A stretch of 64,000 bases of DNA, taken from the NCBI GenBank assembly GCA_027489245.1, contig JAIYAC010000018.1, positions 43,526-107,525 of the forward strand, read 5' to 3'. Source of the stretch: Neisseriaceae bacterium (GTDB lineage: Bacteria; Pseudomonadota; Gammaproteobacteria; Burkholderiales; Chromobacteriaceae). Shown in pieces: positions 27,746 through 39,008 of the stretch. Numbering within the stretch: position 1 is the stretch's first letter; every line of letters begins with the position of its first letter. Under the pieces are notes generated by a model. The model was given only the letters and a program-made list of their open reading frames with translations, did not search any database and was not told the DNA's origin. Position numbers and translations under genes: made by a program.

Positions 27746-28594
27746 ATGAGCGACACTACCCCGCAGTACACCCCGCCACGCATCTGGGAATGGAAACAGG
27801 CCAATGGCGGCCAGTTTGCCAATATCAACCGCCCGATCGCCGGCCCGACTCACGAGCAGGACCTGCCGCTTGGCGAGCACCCGCTGCAGCTGTATTCGCT
27901 GGCCACGCCCAACGGCGTGAAAGTCACCATCCTGCTGGAAGAGCTGCTGGCGCTGGGCCACGCCGGCGCCGAGTACGATGCCTGGCTGATCCGCATCCAG
28001 GAAGGCGATCAGTTTGGCAGCGGCTTTGTGGGGGTGAACCCCAATAGCAAGATTCCGGCGCTGCTGGATTACAGCGGCGAGGCACCGGTACGGGTGTTCG
28101 AGTCGGGCGCCATCCTGCTCTACCTGGCGGAAAAATTCGGCGCCCTGCTGCCGCAGGATGTTGCCAGCCGCACGGAAACGCTGAACTGGCTGTTCTGGCA
28201 AATGGGCAGCGCGCCTTATCTGGGCGGTGGCTTTGGCCATTTTTACCAGTACGCGCCGGTCAAGATCGAATACGCCATCGACCGTTTCAGCATGGAAGCC
28301 AAGCGCCAGCTGGACGTGCTGAACCGCCGCCTGGCAGACAGCCCGTATCTGGGTGGTAGCAGCTACAGCATTGCCGATATTGCCGTGTGGCCGTGGTACG
28401 GCGCGCTGGTGCTGGGCCAGCTGTACGGCGCCGCCGAGTTCCTGCAAGTAGACGACTACCCGCACGTGCAGCGCTGGGCTCGCGAGATCGCCGAGCGCCC
28501 GGCAGTGCAGCGCGGCCGCCGCGTCAACCGCACCTGGGGCGACGAGGCCGAGCAGCTGGCCGAGCGCCATAGCGCCGCCGACCTGGACCGCTAA
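27746..28594 (+). CDS. yghU: Glutathione S-transferase family, YghU-like
   Basis: MSDTTPQYTPPRIWEWKQANGGQFANINRPIAGPTHEQDLPLGEHPLQLYSLATPNGVKVTILLEEL... Confidence 0.8.
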   Translation: MSDTTPQYTPPRIWEWKQANGGQFANINRPIAGPTHEQDLPLGEHPLQLYSLATPNGVKVTILLEELLALGHAGAEYDAWLIRIQEGDQFGSGFVGVNPNSKIPALLDYSGEAPVRVFESGAILLYLAEKFGALLPQDVASRTETLNWLFWQMGSAPYLGGGFGHFYQYAPVKIEYAIDRFSMEAKRQLDVLNRRLADSPYLGGSSYSIADIAVWPWYGALVLGQLYGAAEFLQVDDYPHVQRWAREIAERPAVQRGRRVNRTWGDEAEQLAERHSAADLDR

Positions 28595-28601
28595 ACGCCA
28601 C

Positions 28602-28642
28602 AAAGCCCAAGGCCGCTGCATAGGCAGCGGCCTTGGGCTTTT
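28602..28642. terminator. Bidirectional terminator
   Basis: AAAGCCCAAGGCCGCTGC-ATAG-GCAGCGGCCTTGGGCTTTT between convergent genes. Confidence 0.85.
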
Positions 28643-28661
28643 CACGCAGGCAATAACGCGT

Positions 28662-29162
28662 TTAGTCGCGGAAGTTGTTGAACTGCAGCGGGAAGCCGTT
28701 TTCCATATCGCCGGCAATTTCCTTGCGCATCAGCGCAATCACGTCTTGCAGCATGTCGCGCTTGGCGCCCGATACGCGTACCGCCTCGCCCTGGATGCTG
28801 GCCTGCACCTTCAGCTTGCTGTCCTTGATGAGCTTGACGATTTTTTTGGCTAGGTCGGTTTCCAGGCCTTCCTTTACGGTCAGCACCTTCTTCACCTTGT
28901 TGCCGCTGACTTTTTCCAGCTTGCCGTACTCCATGCAACGCACGTCTACACCGCGTTTGGCCAGCTTGGCCACCAGAATGTCGTTTACCTGGTCCAGCTG
29001 AAACTCGCTGTCGGCAAACAGGGTCAGCGTCTTGTCGCCGGTTTCGATACGGGCATCGCTACCCTTGAAGTCATAGCGGGTGGACACTTCCTTGTTGGAT
29101 TGGTCTACCGCGTTGCGTACTTCGATTTTGTCCACTTCGGACACAATGTCAAACGATGGCAT
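28662..29162 (-). CDS. yajQ: YajQ family protein
   Basis: [40 protein letters not shown]... Confidence 0.92.
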   Translation of the reverse strand: MPSFDIVSEVDKIEVRNAVDQSNKEVSTRYDFKGSDARIETGDKTLTLFADSEFQLDQVNDILVAKLAKRGVDVRCMEYGKLEKVSGNKVKKVLTVKEGLETDLAKKIVKLIKDSKLKVQASIQGEAVRVSGAKRDMLQDVIALMRKEIAGDMENGFPLQFNNFRD

Positions 29163-29194
29163 ATCGCCCTTCCTTTCGTGTTATGGCGCGTATT

Positions 29195-30052
29195 CTAGCC
29201 CAAGTTGGCCGCAAACTGCGTGGGGGGCACCACTAAGGCACCCTGGTACAGCAGCCAGCCCAGCGCCGCCACGTTCAGCAGCACCGTGAGCCAGTACAGG
29301 CGGCGAAAAGACGGCTTGGTGGATTTGTGATTAAACACGTACTGCGCCAGCGCCGCCCCCGGCCAGCCACCCAGCAGCGCCAGCGCATGCAGCGTGCTTT
29401 CCGGCGTGCGCCACTGCTGGCGCTGGGCTGCGTGTTTGTCGCGGCCATAAGCCAGAAACAGCAGCACGCTCAGCAGACCATACGCCGCCAGCACCCAGGG
29501 CGCCAGCCGCCCTGCCTGCCACAATGCGGCCAACATCAGCACCATCGCCAGGGCGAGCCATGGCCGCGGGCGGCGGTCCGGTTTAAGGCTAGCCAGCACG
29601 TGCAGGCCGGGTAGCGCCGCGTAGTTCGCCCACACGGCTACCGGTTTGCCCTGTTCGTTCTGGCCGGCCTTGTAATACACCTCGTCGCCCGCCACCGGCC
29701 GCCTGGGCGACACCGGAAACGCCGACACGTGCACAAACAGCGACTGCCCGTCTGCCGTACCGATAAACCCGAAACCACGGCTATCGTCCCAGCGCAGCAG
29801 CGTACCTTTGTGCCGTGCGCTAGCGGCCTGCTTGGCGGTGGCTACTTGCGCCCACACGGCCTGTGGCCGGCCATCGCGCCCTGGCCCGGCACGGTAGTGC
29901 ACCGGGTCGCCCGCTGCTGGCAATACCCCATCGGCAAATACGCTGGCGTGGGCAAACAGCCGGCTGCCATCGGCCTGGCGGATAAAACCGAAACCGCGCG
30001 CCGCGTCCCAGCTGGCCAGCGCGCCTTCACTTGTGTTGTGCGGTGTGCTCAT
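29195..30052 (-). CDS. Two cold-shock-like domains fused to a DUF1294 membrane domain
   Basis: Two GFGFI-containing CSD segments (ARGFGFIRQADGSRLFAHASVF and SRGFGFIGTADGQSLFVHVSAF), then TMs with YGRDKHAAQRQQWRTPESTLHALALLGGWPGA. Confidence 0.8.
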   Translation of the reverse strand: MSTPHNTSEGALASWDAARGFGFIRQADGSRLFAHASVFADGVLPAAGDPVHYRAGPGRDGRPQAVWAQVATAKQAASARHKGTLLRWDDSRGFGFIGTADGQSLFVHVSAFPVSPRRPVAGDEVYYKAGQNEQGKPVAVWANYAALPGLHVLASLKPDRRPRPWLALAMVLMLAALWQAGRLAPWVLAAYGLLSVLLFLAYGRDKHAAQRQQWRTPESTLHALALLGGWPGAALAQYVFNHKSTKPSFRRLYWLTVLLNVAALGWLLYQGALVVPPTQFAANLG

Positions 30053-30252
30053 TTCAGCAGCATGAACTCCACCAGCACGTTCTTGAACACAAAGCCCACC
30101 ACGCCGAAGCCCAGTACGACAAACAGGGCGATCATGCCGGTTTTGCCGGCATTGGATTTCTTGCCCAGGTCATAAATGATGAAACCCATGAAAAGGATCA
30201 GGCCGGTCAGCAGGATACCCATGGACCAGTTGGTAAATTGTTCTTCGCTCAT
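30049..30252 (-). CDS. DUF2788-like small membrane protein
   Basis: MSEEQFTNWSMGILLTGLILFMGFIIYDLGKKSNAGKTGMIALFVVLGFGVVGFVFKNVL. Confidence 0.7.
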   Translation of the reverse strand: MSEEQFTNWSMGILLTGLILFMGFIIYDLGKKSNAGKTGMIALFVVLGFGVVGFVFKNVLVEFMLLK

Positions 30253-30302
30253 GATGTCTCTGCGCTAAAAGGTTGGCCGCCATTATAGAAGCGGCAACAA
30301 AA

Positions 30303-30327
30303 AACCGCACCCCGTGGGGTGCGGCTT
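30303..30327. terminator. Terminator downstream of argG
   Basis: AACCGCACCCCGTGGGGTGCGGCTT hairpin. Confidence 0.7.
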
Positions 30328-30350
30328 GTAGGGGTCACGACCTGACCTGC

Positions 30351-31571
30351 TTACTTGTTCAGGCGACCGGCAATGCGCATGCGCAGTGCGTTCAGCTTGA
30401 TGAAGCCGCCAGCGTCGGCCTGGTTGTAGGCACCGCCGTCGTCGTCAAAGGTGGCGATGTTCATGTCGAACAGCGAGTTGGTTTTGGAGTCGCGGCTCAC
30501 CACGATCACATTGCCCTTGTACAGCTTCAGGCGTACCCAGCCGTTCACGGTTTGCTGGGTGTAGTCGATCAGGGTTTGCAGCGCCTTACGCTCCGGTGCC
30601 CACCAGTAGCCGTTGTAGATCAGGCTGGCGTAGCGTGGCATCAGGTCATCTTTCAGGTGGGCTACTTCGCGGTCCAGGGTAATGGACTCGATCGCGCGGT
30701 GCGCCTTCAGGATGATGGTACCGCCCGGGGTTTCGTAGCAGCCGCGGGACTTCATGCCCACGTAGCGGTTTTCCACCAGGTCCAGACGGCCAATACCGTG
30801 CTTGCCGCCCAGCTCGTTCAGCTTGGCCAGCACGTCGTGCGCAGCCAGGCGTACGCCGTTCAGCGCCACGATGTCGCCCTTCTCGAACTCTACGTCCAGG
30901 TACTCGGCTTCATCCGGTGCCGCTTCTGGCGACACGGTCCAGCGCCACATGGCTTCTTCGGCCTCGGCGGACGGGTTTTCCAGATGGCGGCCTTCGAAGG
31001 AGATGTGCAGCAGGTTGGCATCCATGGAGTATGGTGCGCCACCGTTCTTGTGCTTCATGTCTACCGGAATGCCGTTTTTCTCGGCGTAGGCCAGCAGTTT
31101 TTCGCGGGACAGCAGGTCCCATTCGCGCCACGGGGCAATCACTTTGACGTCCGGTTTCAGGCCGTAGTAGCCCAGCTCGAAGCGCACCTGGTCGTTACCC
31201 TTGCCGGTCGCGCCGTGCGATACCGCGTCGGCACCGGTCAGGTTGGCGATTTCGATCTGGCGTTTGGCGATCAGCGGGCGGGCAATGGAGGTGCCCAGCA
31301 GGTATTCGCCTTCGTAAATGGTGTTGGCGCGGAACATCGGGAACACGAAGTCGCGTACAAACTCTTCACGCAGGTCATCGATGAAGATGTTTTCCTGCTT
31401 GATGCCGAACTGCAGCGCCTTCTGGCGTGCCGGCTCCAGCTCTTCGCCCTGGCCCAGGTCGGCGGTGAAGGTCACCACTTCGCATTGATAGGTGTCTTGC
31501 AACCACTTCAGGATCACCGAAGTATCCAGGCCACCGGAATAGGCCAATACCACTTTATTGATGTCTGCCAT
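30351..31571 (-). CDS. argG: Argininosuccinate synthase
   Basis: [53 protein letters not shown]... Confidence 0.95.
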   Translation of the reverse strand: MADINKVVLAYSGGLDTSVILKWLQDTYQCEVVTFTADLGQGEELEPARQKALQFGIKQENIFIDDLREEFVRDFVFPMFRANTIYEGEYLLGTSIARPLIAKRQIEIANLTGADAVSHGATGKGNDQVRFELGYYGLKPDVKVIAPWREWDLLSREKLLAYAEKNGIPVDMKHKNGGAPYSMDANLLHISFEGRHLENPSAEAEEAMWRWTVSPEAAPDEAEYLDVEFEKGDIVALNGVRLAAHDVLAKLNELGGKHGIGRLDLVENRYVGMKSRGCYETPGGTIILKAHRAIESITLDREVAHLKDDLMPRYASLIYNGYWWAPERKALQTLIDYTQQTVNGWVRLKLYKGNVIVVSRDSKTNSLFDMNIATFDDDGGAYNQADAGGFIKLNALRMRIAGRLNK

Positions 31572-31599
31572 CGTCTTCTCTCTCAGTCTACAAGCCGGG

Positions 31600-32523
31600 T
31601 CAGTCGTGTACACGACCCAGCATCAGGTATTCAATCAGGGCTTTCTGGGCGTGCATGCGGTTTTCCGCTTCGTCCCATACTACGCTTTGCGGGCCGTCTA
31701 TCACGTCGGCAGCCACTTCTTCGCCACGGTGCGCGGGCAGACAGTGCATGAACAGCGCGTCCGGCTTGGCTTGCTTCATCAGCGCATCGCTTACCATATA
31801 GCCTTCAAACGCATCACGGCGTGCTTCTGCTTCGCCTTCGAAGCCCATGCTGGTAAACACGTCGGTGGTCACCAGGTCGGCGCCGGCCACGGCAGAGGCC
31901 GGGTTGTGGAAGGCTTCGAAACAGTCGCTGTCGTAGTGCTGGCCGTCCAGCACCTGCAGCTCGTAGCCTACCGGCGTGGCGATTTTCAGCTTGAAGCCCA
32001 GCAGCTTGGCGGCCTGCAGCCAGGTGCGGGCCATATTGTTGCCATCGCCAATCCAAGCCACGGTCTTGCCCGCTATGCTGCCACGGTGCTCGATATAGGT
32101 CAGGATGTCGGCCAGAATCTGGCACGGGTGGTATTCGTTGGTCAGGCCGTTAATCACCGGCACGCGGGAAAATGCGGCCAACCTTTCCACCATGTTTTGC
32201 TCGAACGTGCGGATCATGATGATGTCCGCCATGCGCGACAGCACGCGGGCGGTATCTTCTACCGGCTCGCCGCGGCCGATCTGCGAGCTCTTGCCGTCCA
32301 GGAACATGGCGTGGCCACCCAGCTGCGACATGCCGGCTTCAAACGATACGCGGGTACGCGTGGAGTTCTTTTCGAAGATCATGGTCATCACCCGGCCTAC
32401 CAGGGGGCGGTACAGCTCGCCGGACACTTGTCGTCGCTTCAGTACCTGGGCTCGCTCGAAGATGTGCTGGTACTCCGCGGCGGAAAGGTCTGTGAACTGG
32501 AGAAAGTGTTTGGGCTGCTTCAT
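31600..32523 (-). CDS. argF: Ornithine carbamoyltransferase
   Basis: [27 protein letters not shown] ... [13 protein letters not shown]. Confidence 0.95.
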   Translation of the reverse strand: MKQPKHFLQFTDLSAAEYQHIFERAQVLKRRQVSGELYRPLVGRVMTMIFEKNSTRTRVSFEAGMSQLGGHAMFLDGKSSQIGRGEPVEDTARVLSRMADIIMIRTFEQNMVERLAAFSRVPVINGLTNEYHPCQILADILTYIEHRGSIAGKTVAWIGDGNNMARTWLQAAKLLGFKLKIATPVGYELQVLDGQHYDSDCFEAFHNPASAVAGADLVTTDVFTSMGFEGEAEARRDAFEGYMVSDALMKQAKPDALFMHCLPAHRGEEVAADVIDGPQSVVWDEAENRMHAQKALIEYLMLGRVHD

Positions 32524-32855
32524 ATCGGGTTCCGAAAAAAATTAATGCCACGGCGCTGTGAAAACGTGGCGTTTTCATGCGCGGCGGCACATTACTACAC
32601 GCAAACCATCTGTCATCGGGTTGATCAACGCAATTTTGCGCATGATGAATTCATGATTTACAAAATTGCGACATGGTTATATGTATACGAAATCCACATT
32701 GGTGACAAGCCCAAGCCGGTTTCAAGCGGCCGCCATCCGGCAATAAAAACGCCGATACACTGCAAGATCAATCACTTGCGGCGTACCGGCATTTTTTCAG
32801 GCTTTTAGCGAAGCAGCACAGCTGTTTAACAAAACGCTACCCGCTGGCCATAAGG

Positions 32856-34814
32856 TCAGTTGAACCAGGCACGGCTAGGCAAGCCGGCCAGCTCGTCACC
32901 CCGCAGCACCCGCACGCAGAACTCGCCGCCCTCCTCGGCCAGGCCGTGCATTTCTATGCTCTTTTGTGTTTTCAGCAGCCGTGCCATGTAGGCCACGATA
33001 TTGGCTTCGATCACCTGCCCCGGCACCAGCACCGGTATACCCGGCGGGTACGGCACGATCTGGTCGCAGCACACGCGGCCGGTCAGCGCAGCGTTGGGCA
33101 GGCCGTCGTCGTCCAGCAGCGGCAGGCGCTCCCCCGCTTCGTAAAACGCGTCACGCGGCAGGCAGGCCAGGCGCGAGAAACCGGGGATTTCCGGCATTTT
33201 GCCCAGCGCACGGGGTGGGCGCTGCTCTTTGGCCAGCCGCAGCAGCGCATCAAACAGCCGCGACATCTTGCTGCGCGTGGTACCTACGGTCAGCAGCAGG
33301 GTGATGGTATTGAAGGTGGATTTTTCGATCTGGATATTGAAGCGCTCGAACAAGGCACGCTGCAGCTCGTCGGCGGAGTAGCCGCTTTGCGAAATATCCA
33401 CCGTCAGCTTGGTGGGGTCCAGCTGTACGCCGTCGTCGCGTACCGACTCCGGCAGCAGGTCATCCAGCTCCAGCACGCGGAAGGCACCGGTGGAGTTGAT
33501 CTTCTGCCGCAGCTCCTGTGCCAGCTTCAGTGCACGGTCCAGCAGGCGGAAGCCCTCGGTTACCGCCTGCTTGCGCGCCACGTCCAGGCTGGCAATCAGG
33601 TTGTATTGCGGGCTGGTGGAGGTGTGCATATTGAAGTTTTCGCGGAACAGGTGCTCATCAAACGTGGGGTCATTCACGTGGATCATGCTGGCCTGCGAAA
33701 AAGCTGACAGGATCTTGTGCGTGCTCTGGGTCACGTAGTCCGCGCCGGACTCCAGCGCCGTGGGGCGGAAGGCGTGGTGGAAGCGTGCGTGGCCGTACCA
33801 GGCCTCGTCCACGATCACCTTGATGCCGGCGGCGTGCGCCGCCTCGATAATGGGTTTCAGGTCGTAGCGCAGGCCGTCGTAAGTGCAGCTGGTCAGAATC
33901 AGCACGCGGGCGTCAGGGTTGGCCGCAATGGCGTCAAAGATCACCTGTTTGGGCACCGGACCAAAGATGCCGTACTGGCGGTTAACCGACGAATCCAGGT
34001 ACACCGGCTGCGCACCGGACAAAATCACGCCATGGTGCACGGATTTATGGCAGTTGCGGTCCAGCAGCAGCTTGTCACCCGGCGCCAGCAGGGTCTGGAA
34101 GATGACCTTGTTCGAGGTGGAGGTGCCGTTGGTGGCAAAGTAGGTTTTGCGCGCGCCAAACGCTTTGGCGGCCAACGTTTGTGCCTCGGCAATCACGCCG
34201 GTGGGGTGCAGCAGCGAATCCAGCATGGGCACCGATACCGACAGGTCGGCGCGCAGCATTTCTTCGCCGACAAAATCGTAAAAATCGCCCACCCACGGGC
34301 TGCCTTTCAGCGAGTCGCCGCCAGCGTGGCCCGGCGTATGCCACGAATCCTTGGCCATGCGCACGTACTGTTTGAGCTTGTCGTAAAACGGCGTGGCGGC
34401 TTTTTCGCCCATCTCGGCCGCCAGAATGCGGAACCAGCCGTTGAAATCGCGCTCGTCACGGTAGAAATAGCCGTCGATGGCGTGGCTGGCCAGTTCTTCC
34501 ATCAGCACTTTTTCGTCGTCATCCTGCAGCAGGATGTACAAGGACAACTCGGGCCGCAGCCGGTTGATCTGGTTGGCCAGCTGTACCGCCGGCTGGGTAG
34601 CGCCCTTCTCTTTCAGGCCCTTGTCTACCAGCACGATCTGCACTTCGCCGTCGCTGCCGGCGCGGGCCAGCGCGTCGCTGCTGCGGCCAACCCCTTCAAA
34701 ACACAGGCCAAACGGGTTGGCCATCTTGACCGCTACCGCAGCCAGCTCGGCCAGTACATTAGCTTGCCAGGCGGCATCATCGCTTACCACCAATACTCTG
34801 CTCACCGGATTCAT
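32856..34814 (-). CDS. Orn/Lys/Arg decarboxylase (PLP-dependent, class I)
   Basis: PLP-lysine region VTQSTHKILSAFSQASMIHV; response-regulator-like N-terminal wing domain; YPPGIPVLVPGQ. Confidence 0.88.
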   Translation of the reverse strand: MNPVSRVLVVSDDAAWQANVLAELAAVAVKMANPFGLCFEGVGRSSDALARAGSDGEVQIVLVDKGLKEKGATQPAVQLANQINRLRPELSLYILLQDDDEKVLMEELASHAIDGYFYRDERDFNGWFRILAAEMGEKAATPFYDKLKQYVRMAKDSWHTPGHAGGDSLKGSPWVGDFYDFVGEEMLRADLSVSVPMLDSLLHPTGVIAEAQTLAAKAFGARKTYFATNGTSTSNKVIFQTLLAPGDKLLLDRNCHKSVHHGVILSGAQPVYLDSSVNRQYGIFGPVPKQVIFDAIAANPDARVLILTSCTYDGLRYDLKPIIEAAHAAGIKVIVDEAWYGHARFHHAFRPTALESGADYVTQSTHKILSAFSQASMIHVNDPTFDEHLFRENFNMHTSTSPQYNLIASLDVARKQAVTEGFRLLDRALKLAQELRQKINSTGAFRVLELDDLLPESVRDDGVQLDPTKLTVDISQSGYSADELQRALFERFNIQIEKSTFNTITLLLTVGTTRSKMSRLFDALLRLAKEQRPPRALGKMPEIPGFSRLACLPRDAFYEAGERLPLLDDDGLPNAALTGRVCCDQIVPYPPGIPVLVPGQVIEANIVAYMARLLKTQKSIEMHGLAEEGGEFCVRVLRGDELAGLPSRAWFN

Positions 34815-34994
34815 CGGTGCTCTCCTCTGGATACAGCGTGTTTTTATGATGTCTGTCGTACTGTTATGGCCGCGGCACGGTGCGGCTTTGTTTGACGCTA
34901 TCGTAAGCACAGCACGGCCACAATGTCATGCTGCAGGCGCAAAACTGCATGGTGGATGTCGCCTTGGCAGCAGGGGGGGCGCCAATCCGTTACA

Positions 34995-37139
34995 ATGCCG
35001 CCCATGCTGACCGACATCGAAAAAAACCTGCTGCGCGACCACTATCGTGCCATTTCCGAAAACCTGCCCGGCTTCCGCCCGCGCGCGGCGCAGCGCCGCA
35101 TGCTGGCCGAAATCGCCAACGCCTTTGGCCGCTGCAGCATGCCGCCCACGGACAGCGAGCAGGAACCGGAAGACAATAGCGGCGACAGCATTGTGGTAGT
35201 CGAGGGCCCTACCGGTGTCGGCAAAAGCCTGGCCTATTTGCTGGCGGGTGGCGTAATGGCCAAGTCGCGCGGCAAAAAGCTGGTGGTCACCAGTGCCACC
35301 ATTGCCCTGCAAGAACAGCTGGTCAACCGTGACCTGCCCTTTGTGATAGAAAAAAGCGGCCTGCCGCTGACCTTTGCGCTGGCCAAAGGCCGTGGCCGCT
35401 ACCTCTGCCCGTACCGCCTGTACCAATTGACAGCCGATACCGCCCAGGGCGAGCTGCTGGCCATGGACCCGAGCATGGCGCTGTGGGAGCGCAAGCCAGA
35501 GCAAGCCGAGATCGATGCCTTGCGCGAGCTGGCCGACGCCTTCTACTACCGGCGCTGGAACGGCGACCGCGACACCTGGGCCGAAAACATCCAGGACGAC
35601 CTGTGGCGCCGCGTCACCAACGACCGCCACGGCTGCCTGAAAGCCGGCTGCCCCAACCGCGCCGAATGCCCGTTCTACCTGGCGCGCGACACGCTGGAAA
35701 ACGTCGACGTGGTGGTGGCCAACCACGACCTGATGCTGGCCGATGTCTCCATGGGCGGCGGCGTGATTCTGCCCGCGCCGGAACAAAGCCTGTACTGCAT
35801 CGACGAGGCGCACCACCTGGCCAAAAAAGCAGTCAACCAGTTTGCCGCCGAACACAGTCTGGCCCAGGCCATGGCCTGGCTGGACAAAGTGCCGGCACTG
35901 GCTACCCGCGTGCAAACGCTGATCGACAAGCCCGAGCTGTGCGCCAACGCCATGGACGCGGCCGGTGCCTGCATGGAAAGCCTCACCGAATGGCTCTGGC
36001 TGCTGCAAGGCGTCACCGAGCTGGAAGCCAATAGCGACAACCTGGAGCCCAGCTGGCTGGTGGAAGACGGCGTACTGCCCGAGCACATGAAGATCCCTGC
36101 GGCCAACATGGCGCTATCGGCCCGCGCACTATACAAAAACCTTACCGGCATGGCCGACGCCATCGGTGCCCTGCGCAAGGACAAACAGCAAGACGCCGTA
36201 CTGCTGGACAAGCTGAACTCGGATGCCGGTTTCTTTGTGGGCAAGGTCGAGCCGCTGGTCGCCCTGTGGGACCTGTACGAGCGCGAGCCAGACGAAAACG
36301 CCCCGCCCATCGCCAAGTGGGTCACCCGCCGCGCCGACGGCAAGGGCGACTACATTTTCTCGGCCTCGCCGGTGAGCGCAGCCGGCAGCCTGGCGGCCAA
36401 CCTGTGGCGGCGTGCCTCGGGTGCCCTGCTCACCTCGGCCACGCTGCGCTCGCTGGGCAATTTCGACCTGCTGCTGTCGCAAACCGGCCTGAAATGGCTG
36501 CCAGACGTGCAATGCGTGGCGCTGGATTCACCGTTCAATTTCAGTGAACAAGGCGAGCTCTACCTGCCGCCGCTACACGCCACGCCCAAGGACCCGGCCG
36601 CCCATACCCGCGAAATCATCGAGTGGCTGCCGCGCCTGATCGACCTGAGCCAGCCGCTAGGCACGCTGGTGCTGTTTACCTCGCGCCGCCAGATGCAGGA
36701 AGTGGCCGAGGGCATCCCTGCCGAGCTGCGCCAGTGTGTGCAAATGCAAGGCGAGCTGCCCAAGGCCGTGCTACTGGCCAACCACTACACAGCGCTGAAA
36801 GAGCAGCGCCCCAGCGTGCTGTTTGGTCTGGATTCGTTTTCTGAAGGGCTGGATTTGCCAGGTGAGGCTTGCGTGCATGTGATTATTGCCAAGCTGCCGT
36901 TTGCCATGCCGGACGACCCGGTGGGCCGCACCCTGTCACGCTGGATAGAAAAGCGCGGCGGCAACCCCTTCATCGAGCTGACCGTGCCGGAGGCATCCAT
37001 CAAGCTGGTACAGGCGGTAGGCCGCCTGATCCGCACCGAAAGCGACTACGGCCGCGTGACGATTCTGGACAACCGCATTGTGCGCCAGCAGTACGGCAAA
37101 CGCCTGCTAGCGTCACTGCCAGCATTTCGCCGCCTGTAA
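34995..37139 (+). CDS. dinG: ATP-dependent DNA helicase DinG
   Basis: VVEGPTGVGKSLAYLLAG, CxnC Fe-S region, DEAH (YCIDEAHHLAKKAVNQ), QAVGRLIRTESDYGRVTILDNR. Confidence 0.92.
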   Translation: MPPMLTDIEKNLLRDHYRAISENLPGFRPRAAQRRMLAEIANAFGRCSMPPTDSEQEPEDNSGDSIVVVEGPTGVGKSLAYLLAGGVMAKSRGKKLVVTSATIALQEQLVNRDLPFVIEKSGLPLTFALAKGRGRYLCPYRLYQLTADTAQGELLAMDPSMALWERKPEQAEIDALRELADAFYYRRWNGDRDTWAENIQDDLWRRVTNDRHGCLKAGCPNRAECPFYLARDTLENVDVVVANHDLMLADVSMGGGVILPAPEQSLYCIDEAHHLAKKAVNQFAAEHSLAQAMAWLDKVPALATRVQTLIDKPELCANAMDAAGACMESLTEWLWLLQGVTELEANSDNLEPSWLVEDGVLPEHMKIPAANMALSARALYKNLTGMADAIGALRKDKQQDAVLLDKLNSDAGFFVGKVEPLVALWDLYEREPDENAPPIAKWVTRRADGKGDYIFSASPVSAAGSLAANLWRRASGALLTSATLRSLGNFDLLLSQTGLKWLPDVQCVALDSPFNFSEQGELYLPPLHATPKDPAAHTREIIEWLPRLIDLSQPLGTLVLFTSRRQMQEVAEGIPAELRQCVQMQGELPKAVLLANHYTALKEQRPSVLFGLDSFSEGLDLPGEACVHVIIAKLPFAMPDDPVGRTLSRWIEKRGGNPFIELTVPEASIKLVQAVGRLIRTESDYGRVTILDNRIVRQQYGKRLLASLPAFRRL

Positions 37140-37309
37140 CATTAGGGAAAACCGCTTGCGCAATGTATTGCTAAAACGTGATGCACAAGCGATTTTAGGC
37201 TAGAATTAGGGTCAACCCGAATGACCTGCTAGGCAATACCATGCCCTTTTCAATAAAGCAGGCTACGGGCTGAGACCACACCCACAAGAACAAGCGCCCG
37301 GTTAAAGCC

Positions 37310-37624
37310 ATGATCTGCAACCCGTATGAAATCGTAATACAAGGCCTCACCTCTGAAGGCCGCACCTTCCGCCCCAGCGACTGGGCAGAGCGTCTGGCCG
37401 GCATTCTGGCGTCGTTCGGCGACGATCAAAAACTGGCCTATCACCAGTTTGTGCGCCCCATGATGCTGGACAATGTCCGTTGCGTGGCCGTGGACAAAAA
37501 GCTGGAAAAAATCCAGCCGCCGGTTTATCGCTTCCTGATGGACTTTGCCAAAGACAACGATCTGCGCATCGTGGACTGCCGCACCCTGATTGACGAAGTC
37601 TACCCCAACCAGTTTCTGGCTTGA
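37310..37624 (+). CDS. DUF3579 family protein
   Basis: MICNPYEIVIQGLTSEGRTFRPSDWAERLAGILASFG... Confidence 0.75.
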   Translation: MICNPYEIVIQGLTSEGRTFRPSDWAERLAGILASFGDDQKLAYHQFVRPMMLDNVRCVAVDKKLEKIQPPVYRFLMDFAKDNDLRIVDCRTLIDEVYPNQFLA

Positions 37625-37747
37625 TTGATTCAGATTAACTGAACGTTAATCAGGCTGTCACCGGCAGCTCATTGCAGTGCAACATTTCGAACGCACAATT
37701 GCCCCGTTTTCAAAAAACACCCGACACACGGGATAACGGAGCATTAA

Positions 37748-38875
37748 ATGCAAAAGAAACTGCTTGCCAGCCTGATCACACTTTCCCTCACCTCTTTCGC
37801 TGCCCACGCCGAGATTACCTGGTACGGCTTCCTGAGTGCCGGTGTTGAATCGGTCAAAGCCTCGGGCAACGGCGACTTCAAGAAAGACGTACCGTCCACC
37901 GGTCGCGTTACCGATCAAAGCTCCCGCCTGGGTGTAAAAGGCTCTACCAAAGTAGAAGACGACGTGACCGTTTACGGTCAGATCGAGACCAGCCTGCGCG
38001 GCTTTGACCAGACCGGCACCAATGACAAGGGCGAAACCGCCACCCTGGCTAGCCGTAACTCCTTTGTGGGCATCGGCGGCAACTTCGGTAAATTCGAGCT
38101 GGGTCAGAAAGACTCCGCTTACAAATCGCTGACCGACATCGGCCTGGACGCCATGTCCAACACCACGGCCAGCAGCCACGGCAGCAGCAATACCTTCTCC
38201 CGCGGCGAAGCTCGCCTGAAAAACAGCGTGCACTACCTGTCGCCAAACCTGTCCGGCTTTGACCTGGGCGTATCCTATGGCTTTGACGAAGCCCGCACCC
38301 TGGCCGCAGATGGCAGCCGCCAGAAAAACGACCGCTTCTCGCTGGCCGGCAAATACAAAGCCGAAGGCCTGCAACTGGCCGCCGGTTATGACCGCCAAGG
38401 CAGCAAGAACGACAGCGGCAACACCGTCAAAGAGCTGAATAGCACCGTTTACACCAAACTGGTGGCCAGCTACGCCCTGCCAAGCGGCACCTTCATTGGC
38501 GCCGGTATCGAACAGGCCAAAATGGACTATGCCACCGGCAAAGACCCGAAACAGACTGCTACCACGCTGACGCTGGGCCAGACCATTGGCAAAACCACGC
38601 TGCGCGCTTCTTACAGCACCCTGGGTGCCCTGAAAAACGCGCGTAGCGGCAACGAAGGCGACTACAAAGCCAAGCAGTGGGTAATCGGCGCAACGTACGA
38701 CATCTACAAGCAAACCCAGCTGTACGCCTACGCCACCAAGATCAAGAACGAAAAGTCGCAAAACGCCAACTTGGGCAACCCGGTTTACGACACCGCACTG
38801 GGTACCAGCTCGGCCAGCCTGACCAAGGGTAACGACCCGCAAGCCTTCGGCGCCGGCATCCGCTACACCTTCTAA
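37748..38875 (+). CDS. Gram-negative porin
   Basis: Signal peptide, EITWYGFLSAGVESV..., C-terminal aromatic GIRYTF. Confidence 0.92.
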   Translation: MQKKLLASLITLSLTSFAAHAEITWYGFLSAGVESVKASGNGDFKKDVPSTGRVTDQSSRLGVKGSTKVEDDVTVYGQIETSLRGFDQTGTNDKGETATLASRNSFVGIGGNFGKFELGQKDSAYKSLTDIGLDAMSNTTASSHGSSNTFSRGEARLKNSVHYLSPNLSGFDLGVSYGFDEARTLAADGSRQKNDRFSLAGKYKAEGLQLAAGYDRQGSKNDSGNTVKELNSTVYTKLVASYALPSGTFIGAGIEQAKMDYATGKDPKQTATTLTLGQTIGKTTLRASYSTLGALKNARSGNEGDYKAKQWVIGATYDIYKQTQLYAYATKIKNEKSQNANLGNPVYDTALGTSSASLTKGNDPQAFGAGIRYTF

Positions 38876-38903
38876 GCCAGGCGTCTTCTATCGACAGAAA
38901 CCA

Positions 38904-38928
38904 GCGGGCACTTCGGTGCCCGCTTTTT
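38904..38928 (+). terminator. Rho-independent terminator of the porin gene
   Basis: GCGGGCACTTCGGTGCCCGC + TTTTT. Confidence 0.85.
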
Positions 38929-39008
38929 CTTGCCATCACACCACCCCCCGTTTACCGGCAGGATTTGCTACCATACTGCGTTGACACATCAAACGACCCC
39001 ACCCAGCA

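Noticed and set aside
30273-31751. 492-aa + strand ORF opposite argG/argF
   Set aside because: Antisense to clear argG; shadow ORF.
37140-37309. Possible TPP-riboswitch-like GGGCTGAGA...ACCC string upstream of the DUF3579 gene
   Set aside because: Only the short string matches. The rest of the THI-box consensus is missing and the downstream gene is not a thiamine gene.
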